Source: Auanema rhodensis
Taxonomy: Eukaryota; Nematoda; Chromadorea; Rhabditida; Rhabditidae
Assembly: GCA_964057225.1 (NCBI GenBank)
Contig: OZ059896.1
Span: 18,348,501 to 18,412,500 of the forward strand
DNA: 64,000 nt
Direction: 5' to 3'
Shown piece by piece: positions 56,433 to 64,000 of this stretch (its first letter is position 1; each line of letters begins with the position of its first letter). A program made the translations under genes and the position numbers. Under the pieces are notes generated by a model. It had not been told where the DNA came from. It saw only the letters and a program-made list of their open reading frames with translations, and ran no database searches.

Positions 56433-56741
56433 ATGAGTGGTCGTATTTTGTCAAATTACAACTTTTTATCTTCTTGTGCCAAAACCCCTTGTTCTGTTTC
56501 CTCATTTTCTTTTTCACAAATTGAAATTATTGTTGAAATTGTATTTAATATTGTGAAAAATAATAATTTTCTCTTAACTAACAAGGAATATAAAACTCTT
56601 TTGCCCATATCCTCATTATTACGTCAAATAGCTTTGATACGCACACCCGAAAAGGCTAAAACTTTATTGGCAACGATTTCACACAAACAATTGAAAACAA
56701 TAGTTTCATGTGGAATTGCTTATTTTGGTTTTAAAAGATGA
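56433..56741 (+). CDS. 101/102-aa unknown Polinton protein, B copy
   Basis: 102 aa, MSGRILSNYNFLSSCAKT start, ends overlapping the next gene by four bases (ATGA). Confidence 0.72.
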   Translation: MSGRILSNYNFLSSCAKTPCSVSSFSFSQIEIIVEIVFNIVKNNNFLLTNKEYKTLLPISSLLRQIALIRTPEKAKTLLATISHKQLKTIVSCGIAYFGFKR

Positions 56742-57475
56742 AACTCAATCATAAATATCGTCTAATCCCTGTTTATGATGAAACGCTGAATATAGATAAG
56801 TTTGATGCTGAATTGAAGCTCTTACGAGAGAATAAATCTATACCCGATTATAAAAAGGCTGAACTATACGAAGACTTGATTACCCGTCTCAAAAACTATA
56901 GAGAAAGCATAGATGCGCCTATATCAGTACAAGTGGAAAATGCTGATCCACCATTATTGCCAGAATACAAGCTGCCACGAATATATAACGATCTGTGAGA
57001 AAGATTTCCAGAGGTGCGTACAAACAAAAATAACCAACTTGTGATTAATAATGAGCCCGTACCAAACACAAATATTACAAAAATTTTGGATTTTGTACTG
57101 GATAAAACAAAAACGGAACCAAATGGATTCTCAGTATTAGCCAAATTCTTAGCCAGTAATGGGGTCTCTAGCCCTAATAAGAAGGCAAAAAATGTAGAGC
57201 CTGCCGTCAGTAACAAGGATTCAGTTGATCCCGTGCCTACATCCACATCGGCTGTCACAGACTTGGATGCTACTATTAATATATTACCTAGAACACCACG
57301 TCACCGTAAGGCTGTTATTCGATATTCACCCTCTCCGCGTCGTACATTCAAATCCAAAGCTATAAATAAAAAGGCAAAACCCGCTGACACTGGTGAATCA
57401 TATTACACACCTCAGGCGGGAGAAACACAGAATGGCAAAGGCCGTAAACGATTCTACATTAGAATATGGAAGTAA
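56738..57475 (+). pseudogene. 237-aa unknown Polinton protein, B copy with nonsense codon
   Basis: Frame matches A along its length, but a TGG tryptophan codon of A (in NNLWEKF) is TGA here at 56996-56998, stopping the protein after 86 residues. The downstream half, including the final GRKRFYIRIWK, is still open, so the lesion is recent. Confidence 0.88.
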
Positions 57476-58499
57476 TGTTTTGGAGAACATTTATTATAAT
57501 ATTAAGCATCCAGCTTCTTATACGTCTGCCAAAAATCTATTATTGGAAGCGCGAAAGCATGGCATCGCAAAAACACAAGTTGAAAGTTTTTTGCAAGACT
57601 CTGAAACTTTTACACGTCATAAACCAACCAGACTGCATATGCAGACTAAAAAGACTAGAGGCTGTGGTCGATTCCTAACAATGCAAGCAGATTTGGTTGA
57701 TATGCAAAAATATAAAAAATCAAATGACGGCTATGCTTACATGTTGACCATGATTGATGTTTATACACGCATGTTATATGTTAGGCCTTTAAAAACTAAA
57801 GGTGGTTTAGAGGTTGCTACTGCATTTGAAAATGTATTCAAGGATTTTATACCAATCCAACTAATAACGGATAACGGTGCAGCGTTTTATAATGCTCATT
57901 GTGAAAAACTATTCAAAAAATTTGCCATACTGCATGGATCAACAAGTTCACCACAAAAGGCGGCAATGGTGGAGCGAGCAAATAGAACCTTAAAAACGCG
58001 CATGATGAAATATCTCTATTACAAGAATAATCATCGATGGATTGATATACTAGATAATTTGGTCGAAGGAATAAACAAATCTTATAATCGGTCGATTAAA
58101 ATGCGCCCCGTAGATGTTACAGCAAATATATTCGTTGAAGAATATGCACCAGCTGTTCGCAACCGATTCAAAATTGGTGATAATGTTCGCATAAGCAAGA
58201 ACAGGCGTACTTTTGAAAAAAGTTACGAGTCTGGATATACAATGGAACTATTCACAATTGATGAGATTGTAGCCGGGAACCCAACCGTGTATAAACTTGT
58301 AGATTATAATGGTGAACGTATAAAGGGAATATTCTATGAGCCTGAACTTGTGTTGGCTACTAATAAAAGCAACCAGTACTATATTGAGAAAGTTTTGAAA
58401 GAGCGTACACGAAATGGTAAACGCCAAGTATTTGTAAAATGGAGTGGCTATCCCGACAACTTTAATGAATGGATAGATGCAGAAAATTTAAATGTATAA
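57432..58499 (+). CDS. int: Polinton integrase, B copy
   Basis: 355 aa, same length as A. Catalytic residues in QADLVDM, ITDNGAAF and MVERANR are present, and the chromodomain is intact. Overlaps the 237-aa gene by 44 bases. Identical in protein sequence to the visible part of copy C. Confidence 0.9.
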   Translation: MAKAVNDSTLEYGSNVLENIYYNIKHPASYTSAKNLLLEARKHGIAKTQVESFLQDSETFTRHKPTRLHMQTKKTRGCGRFLTMQADLVDMQKYKKSNDGYAYMLTMIDVYTRMLYVRPLKTKGGLEVATAFENVFKDFIPIQLITDNGAAFYNAHCEKLFKKFAILHGSTSSPQKAAMVERANRTLKTRMMKYLYYKNNHRWIDILDNLVEGINKSYNRSIKMRPVDVTANIFVEEYAPAVRNRFKIGDNVRISKNRRTFEKSYESGYTMELFTIDEIVAGNPTVYKLVDYNGERIKGIFYEPELVLATNKSNQYYIEKVLKERTRNGKRQVFVKWSGYPDNFNEWIDAENLNV

Positions 58500-58796
58500 T
58501 TTTTCACTGTTGTTGTAAACAATTGTATTAATAATAAATGATTTATTTGATCAATCGTTCATATTGTAACAATAAAAAACCAGCAAAACATAAAAGCCAA
58601 GACAATGATATAACCTATAATTATAAACTGATTAATATTTAAATTTTCAATGCTTACCAGTTGGTTAGAGAGTCGGCTGTTAAATGGATAATTTCAAACT
58701 TCGAAAGGTGGAAAAAAAATGTTACGGCTAAGAAAATTTAAATATAACATAACAAAATCAACCAACTATCCATTAAACAGTTTGTGCTTGTTGTAG

Positions 58797-59291
58797 TCAA
58801 AACGATGGATCAAAACGGATAAGCATATTCAAGTTGAGCGCCTGTTGACTTAATTTAAAGTAGAACACATTCTGCTTATAACCAAAAGACTTGACAGTTG
58901 ACTCATCAGTATAAATGGCAATGTAACCCATATTATTCAACAATTGTTTTGATGACATGCTAGAACAGGAACGCATCTGTAAGAGAAAAAATAATAATTA
59001 GAATTAATAATTTTATAATCTTACATTGATTGTTGAATTTTCAGGTTTATAATGACGGAAAACTTTTAAAAGCCCTAAGGCATCATTCCTCGCTCTACAC
59101 TTGACACAGAGGCTGAAACAGTGGTACTCGTCTACGACTTGCAATGTATCCCTACAAGTTTTGCAGAGACATATTGGTCTCATAACTACAGGCTGTTGTG
59201 GAGAGCTATCCTTTGAGATTTGTACCTGCTTTTTTGGTGTGTCTAAACAAAAAATAATTGTCTCTACATCAACAAGAGCGGAACGCTTCAT
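58797..59291 (-). pseudogene. Terminal zinc-binding protein, B copy, broken
   Basis: Compared with copy C, about 97 bp are missing between GTTGATGTAGAGA and CAATTATTTTTTG. The loss removes the Pro-rich part of exon 1 and the first splice donor. Exon 3 also has one extra T (near 58920), which shifts the frame to an early stop. The cysteine clusters remain in the middle exon. Confidence 0.85.
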
Positions 59292-59389
59292 GTTTGTAGC
59301 CCAATTGGAGGCTTTTCCTAAACAACAACGAACTTTTACGTCTAGGGTCCAAGTAGAGTAGAGGAAAGTCCTAGCAGCAGTCTGTTGAC

Positions 59390-59515
59390 GTTGGATCAGA
59401 TCGTCGACTTGTTGGCAGAGGTGGATCAGATCGTCGGCTTGTTGGCGGAGCTGGATCGGAGAGTAGACTTGTTGACAGAGCTGGATCGTAGAGTCGACTG
59501 GTTGGCGGAGCTGAA
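59390..59515. repeat. 30-bp tandem repeats in leader of terminal gene (4 copies)
   Basis: Units of the type GATCGTCGACTTGTTGGCAG with variation, upstream of the terminal gene ATG in B. Copy C has three units at about 62371-62460, while A and D have none. Confidence 0.8.
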
Positions 59516-59545
59516 ATGCAAATTTCGGTCTAAAAAATTTGCCAC

Positions 59546-59553
59546 CTTTTATA
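59546..59553 (-). promoter_or_regulatory. TATA box of terminal gene, Polinton B
   Basis: TATAAAAG on the minus strand, in the conserved block TTTGTATAAAAGGTGGCAAA, upstream of the 30-bp repeats. Confidence 0.55.
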
Positions 59554-59967
59554 CAAACTTTGTTGTAAAGCTCTACCCACTCCGCCTCTTTCACAAAACA
59601 GTTGACTGCTGTATGCGGCTTTTCTATTTGTTATATATTACAACAAATATATGTATTTATACATTAATTAGCAGTTTGTTGCGCAAACAGCTGCCAAATG
59701 CGCTAAAATACACCGATTGCGCTAACAGTTGCCGGATTAACAACCTGTAAACTATCCGCTTATTAATTACTTGTTACAGCATTCGATTTCGTAAATACAA
59801 ATATTTAACAATAATTCAACTCGTTTGTGACAAGTCCCTATACAATAACAACTGTCATCCAAAATTGTGGAAGATTACAATAGGATCGTTTAATATTGTA
59901 TTCATATTCTTATTATAACAGCTGTGGTACACTCTTACTTTTATAGTTTAGGAAACACTAATTCAAA

Positions 59968-60060
59968 ATGTTGGATCCTACTGAGGAAACGCAGGATTGT
60001 TGCGAAAAACAGACTTGTACACATCCGATTACAAGTACAACATTTCCAGACACTTTGTAA
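59968..60060 (+). CDS. Possible 30-aa small protein, subterminal (B)
   Basis: Reads MLDPTEETQDCCEKQTCTHP and on to a stop after 30 residues, with a favourable AAAATG start. The inverted copy C (61821-61913 minus) keeps the frame with one Thr to Ala change. B and C are so similar that conservation proves little. It is missing from A. Confidence 0.25.
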   Translation: MLDPTEETQDCCEKQTCTHPITSTTFPDTL

Positions 60061-60397
60061 AAAAGAAACTCTTACAAAATGTTAACACATGTTCTAATTT
60101 TAAATGAAAATTTATTGTTCAATAAATATATTACGAAACATTTATTCTATTCTTGAACATAGTTATGAAATACATTAGCTATCAGAACATTTATAAACTA
60201 TTAGGGCTACAACAACAATTACTTTAAAGTAACATTTTTGATGTTAAAAAGTTTGAAAATATTCTTATATACTCATGACCCCTTGGCATAGTAAGTATTC
60301 TTTAGCGTTATGGGTACATGTGGTGTACAGCTATTTATCATATTTTTATGAACACAACTTTTGCCATGTGGTACATGTGTAGTGCACCTGTTTTAAC

Positions 60398-60978
60398 GAT
60401 CTTATCGAATTAACCTTCGATATGAGTTCCATTGATTAACCCATAAGAGGTACGGTGAACATATTGATTACCTTTTAAAAATATTTAAATAAATAAAAAC
60501 AATATATATGAGAAATAATTTATTCAGTTTTAAAGATACAATTAAAAAATATATAAATATTAAAATACATTTAAAAAGAAATATTATTAAAAATATATTT
60601 AAAAAGAAACAATTAAATAATAATAATATTTACAAATACAATTTAAAATATATATAAATATTAAAAATACATTTAAAAAGAAATAAAAATATTTACAAAT
60701 ACAATTAACAAATATATAAATAATAAAAGTTCATTTAAAATAATACATTAAAAAATAATTTTAAAAATGATTTTAAAAAAAAATCATGCATTTTGATTCA
60801 TGCGCAGGCTCGAGAGCCTGCCTCGGGAGGAAAAGTATATTTTTGACAGCTGACGCCGAAAATATGATTTTGACAGCTGACGCCCCCAAAAGTATGTTTT
60901 TAGCAGCTGACGCCCTCAAAAGTATGTTTTTAGCAACTGTTTGGGGGCGTGGTTAGTAAATTCGGCATGGCTCTCTAC
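60398..60978 (-). repeat. Right terminal inverted repeat of Polinton B
   Basis: 581 bp matching the left repeat (22832-24231 without the Tc1 element). Contains the GC-rich hairpin and the 30-bp CAGCTG repeats at the outer end. Confidence 0.88.
60912..60978. other. 67-bp spacer between inverted copies B and C
   Basis: This is the outermost 67 bp of Polinton B. C has no counterpart: 60979 pairs with 60911, so the outer end is present once at the centre of a large palindrome. Confidence 0.9.
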
Positions 60979-61820
60979 TGTCAGCTGCTAAAAACATACT
61001 TTTGGGGGCGTCAGCTGTCAAAATCATATTTTCGGCGTCAGCTGTCAAAAATATACTTTTCCTCCCGAAGCAGGCTCTCGAGCCTGCGCATGGATCAAAA
61101 TACATGATTTTTTTTTAAAAATCTTTTTTAAAATTATTTTTTAATGTATTATTTTAAATGAATTTTTATTATTTATATATTTGTTAATTGTATTTGTAAA
61201 TATTTTTAAAATTATTTCTTTTTAAATGTATTTTTAATATTTATATATGTTTTAAATATTATTATTTAATTATTTCTTTTTAAATGTATTTTTAATAATA
61301 TTTCTTTTTAAATGTATTTAATATTTATATATTTTTTAATTGTATCTTTAAAACTGAATAAATTATTTTTCATATATATTGTTTTTTATTTATTTAAATA
61401 TTTTTAAAGGTAATCAATATGTTCACCGTACCTCTTATGGGTTAATCAATGGAACTCATATCGAAGGTTAATTCGATAAGATCGTTAAAACAGGTGCACT
61501 ACACATGTACCACATGGCAAAAGTTGTGTTCATAAAAATATGATAAATAGCTGTACACCATATGTACCCATAACGCTAAAAAATACTTACTATGCCAAGG
61601 GGTCATGAGTATATACGAATACTTTCAAACCTTTTAACATCAAAAATGTTACTTTAAAGTAATTGTTGTTGTAACCCTAATAGTTTATAAATGTTCTGAT
61701 AGCTAATGTATTTCATAACTATGTTCAAGAATAGAATAAATGTTTCGTAATATATTTATTGAACAATAAATTTTCATTTAAAATTAGAACATGTGTTAAC
61801 ATTTTGTGAGAGTTTCTTTT

Positions 61821-61913
61821 TTACAAAGTGTCTGGAAATGTTGTACTTGTAATCGGATGTGTACAAGTCTGTTTTTCGCAACAATCCTGCGCTTCCTCAG
61901 TAGGATCCAACAT
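61821..61913 (-). CDS. Possible 30-aa small protein, subterminal (C)
   Basis: Mirror of 59968-60060, open for the same 30 codons. Translation is unproven. Confidence 0.25.
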   Translation of the reverse strand: MLDPTEEAQDCCEKQTCTHPITSTTFPDTL

Positions 61914-62327
61914 TTTGAATTAGTGTTTCCTAAACTATAAAAGTAAGAGTGTACCACAGCTGTTATAATAAGAATATGAATACAATATTAAACGATCCTA
62001 TTGTAATCTTCCACAATTTTGGATGACAGTTGTTATTGTATAGGGACTTATCACAAATGAGTTGAATTATTGTTAAATATTTGTATTTACGAAATCGAAT
62101 GATGTAACAAGTAATTAATAAGCGGATAGTTTTCAGGTTGTTAATCCGGTAACTGTTGGCGCAATCGGTGTATTTTAGCGCATTTGGCAGCTGTTTGCGC
62201 AACAAACTGCTAATTAATGTATAAATGCATATATTTGTTGTAATATATAACAAATAGAAAAGCCGCATACAGCAGTCAACTGTTTTGTGAAAGAGGCGGA
62301 GTGAGTATAGCTTTACAACAAAGTTTG

Positions 62328-62335
62328 TATAAAAG
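62328..62335 (+). promoter_or_regulatory. TATA box of terminal gene, Polinton C
   Basis: TATAAAAG in TTTGTATAAAAGGTGGCAAA, about 40 bp before a CATTTCAGCTCC segment and three 30-bp repeats. Confidence 0.55.
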
Positions 62336-62559
62336 GTGGCAAATTTTTTAGACCGAAATTTGCATTTCAGCTCCGCCAACCAGTCGACTCTACGATCCAG
62401 CTCTGTCAACAAGTCTACTCTCCGATCCAGCTCCGCCAACAAGCCGACGATCTGATCCAACGTCAACAGACTGCTGCTAGGACTTTCCTCTACTCTACTT
62501 GGACCCTAGACGTAAAAGTTCGTTGTTGTTTAGGAAAAGCCTCCAATTGGGCTACAAAC

Positions 62560-63153
62560 ATGAAGCGTTCCGCTCTTGTTGATGTAGAGAATATTGTACC
62601 TTCGACACCGGAACCGGATGTTCCACGACCACCCACACCAGGACCCAACTTTGCTGCCACATTCTTTGGTAAGGTTTTATTTTTCTTATCAATTATTTTT
62701 TGTTTAGACACACCAAAAAAGCAGGTACAAATCTCAAAGGATAGCTCTCCACAACAGCCTGTAGTTATGAGACCAATATGTCTCTGCAAAACTTGTAGGG
62801 ATACATTGCAAGTCGTAGACGAGTACCACTGTTTCAGCCTCTGTGTCAAGTGTAGAGCGAGGAATGATGCCTTAGGGCTTTTAAAAGTTTTCCGTCATTA
62901 TAAACCTGAAAATTCAACAATCAATGTAAGATTATAAAATTATTAATTCTAATTATTATTTTTTCTCTTACAGATGCGTTCCTGTTCTAGCATTTCATCA
63001 AAACAATTGTTGAATAATATGGGTTACATTGCCATTTATACTGATGAGTCAACTGTCAAGTCTTTTGGTTATAAGCAGAATGTGTTCTACTTTAAATTAA
63101 GTCAACAGGCGCTCAACTTGAATATGCTTATCCGTTTTGATCCATCGTTTTGA
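62560..63153 (+). CDS. Terminal zinc-binding protein, Polinton C copy, intact
   Basis: Exons 62560-62668, 62708-62925, 62974-63153 (507 bases, 168 aa). Starts MKRSALVDVENIVPSTPEPD, Pro-rich segment PRPPTPGPNF, then ICLCKTCRDTLQ and CFSLCVKCRAR, then the SSKQLLNNMGYIAIY domain. Exons 2 and 3 have exactly the same lengths as in A, which supports the gene model and the broken state of B. Confidence 0.85.
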
Positions 63154-63450
63154 CTACAACAAGCACAAACTGTTTAATGGATAGTTGGTTGATTTTGTTA
63201 TGTTATATTTAAATTTTCTTAGCCGTAACATTTTTTTTCCACCTTTCGAAGTTTGAAATTATCCATTTAACAGCCGACTCTCTAACCAACTGGTAAGCAT
63301 TGAAAATTTAAATATTAATCAGTTTATAATTATAGGTTATATCATTGTCTTGGCTTTTATGTTTTGCTGGTTTTTTATTGTTACAATATGAACGATTGAT
63401 CAAATAAATCATTTATTATTAATACAATTGTTTACAACAACAGTGAAAAA

Positions 63451-64000
63451 TTATACATTTAAATTTTCTGCATCTATCCATTCATTAAAGTTGTCGGGAT
63501 AGCCACTCCATTTTACAAATACTTGGCGTTTACCATTTCGTGTACGCTCTTTCAAAACTTTCTCAATATAGTACTGGTTGCTTTTATTAGTAGCCAACAC
63601 AAGTTCAGGCTCATAGAATATTCCCTTTATACGTTCACCATTATAATCTACAAGTTTATACACGGTTGGGTTCCCGGCTACAATCTCATCAATTGTGAAT
63701 AGTTCCATTGTATATCCAGACTCGTAACTTTTTTCAAAAGTACGCCTGTTCTTGCTTATGCGAACATTATCACCAATTTTGAATCGGTTGCGAACAGCTG
63801 GTGCATATTCTTCAACGAATATATTTGCTGTAACATCTACGGGGCGCATTTTAATCGACCGATTATAAGATTTGTTTATTCCTTCGACCAAATTATCTAG
63901 TATATCAATCCATCGATGATTATTCTTGTAATAGAGATATTTCATCATGCGCGTTTTTAAGGTTCTATTTGCTCGCTCCACCATTGCCGCCTTTTGTGGT
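63451..64000 (-). CDS. int: Polinton integrase, C copy, partial
   Basis: C-terminal part from the catalytic Glu (MVERANRTLK) to the chromodomain end (NEWIDAENLNV). The N-terminal half lies beyond the window. Protein sequence identical to B in this part. Confidence 0.9.
   Translation of the reverse strand, partial: PQKAAMVERANRTLKTRMMKYLYYKNNHRWIDILDNLVEGINKSYNRSIKMRPVDVTANIFVEEYAPAVRNRFKIGDNVRISKNRRTFEKSYESGYTMELFTIDEIVAGNPTVYKLVDYNGERIKGIFYEPELVLATNKSNQYYIEKVLKERTRNGKRQVFVKWSGYPDNFNEWIDAENLNV

Larger units (their letters stand above)
22832..60978 (+). mobile_element. Polinton/Maverick B, degenerate, carrying nested elements
   Basis: Bounded by matching termini AGTAGAGAGCCATGCCG at 22832 and its reverse complement ending CTCTACT at 60978. 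It starts AG and ends CT as Polintons do. Subtracting the LTR element (20,244 bp) leaves about 17.9 kb. Gene order (polymerase plus; capsid and core minus; protease, membrane protein and zinc finger plus; penton minus; ATPase, two unknowns and integrase plus; terminal gene minus) is the mirror image of A. Flanking 6-mers are GTCTTA (left) and GTCAGC (right), so no target duplication survives. Damage: polymerase split by the LTR element and a 377-bp insertion, a nonsense codon at 56996-56998, and a deletion plus frameshift in the terminal gene. Confidence 0.93.
60979..64000 (-). mobile_element. Polinton C, inverted partner of B, runs off the window
   Basis: Begins GTCAGCTGCTAAAAACAT, inside the terminal repeat, lacking the outer 67 bp. 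It mirrors B through the terminal repeat, leader, terminal gene and integrase as far as the window edge (3 kb). The arms differ by small indels and substitutions, so they have been separate for some time or recombined. Confidence 0.9.

Noticed and set aside
59013-59594. Single 193-codon frame running from the leader repeats into the terminal gene of B
   Set aside because: It arises because the deletion in B fused leader and exons. C and A show a spliced gene beginning at MKR, and the upstream repeats are leader sequence.

Overview
This window is nematode nuclear DNA. It is AT-rich, with short introns (mostly 40-60 bp) and conserved animal genes in nematode style, for example a SPARC whose calcium-binding domain reads SHHELIPITAP. 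The species cannot be named from the sequence.

Region 1 (1-18,060) is an ordinary host gene neighbourhood: a pyruvate-dehydrogenase protein X (minus, partial), an AIMP2-like protein, mitochondrial ribosomal protein S25, an ABHD14-like hydrolase and synapsin (all plus), SPARC/osteonectin (minus), and the ciliary gene mks-1 (plus), which has an X-box-like element just upstream.

Region 2 (17,141-22,831) is a rearrangement zone. The 3' half of mks-1 and its downstream flank form the left arm of a 1,752-bp inverted duplication with a 68-bp spacer. The right arm runs, through a 5-bp CTATA microhomology, into a fragment of a Maverick/Polinton DNA polymerase. That fragment is interrupted by the left end of a second Polinton.

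Region 3 (22,832-64,000) is a nest of mobile elements. Polinton B (22,832-60,978) carries a Tc1/mariner relic in its left terminal repeat and an LTR retrotransposon (27,436-47,679; 401-bp LTRs, TGGC target duplication) inside its polymerase gene. A second Polinton, A (29,005-44,596; 15.6 kb), lies inside that retrotransposon. B's right end abuts an inverted third copy, C (60,979 to the window edge), across a 67-bp spacer.

Polinton A looks complete. It has a 14-exon protein-primed family-B DNA polymerase (1,369 aa), a chromodomain integrase, a packaging ATPase, an adenain-like protease, major and minor capsid proteins, a basic core protein, a C2H2 zinc-finger protein, a 56-aa membrane protein and three unrecognised proteins. 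I saw no broken frame in it. This is the gene set expected of a virus that replicates by protein priming, builds an icosahedral capsid and integrates. B has the same genes but several are broken. The nesting order (fragment E, then D, then B, then the LTR element, then A) gives relative ages and agrees with A being the intact copy.
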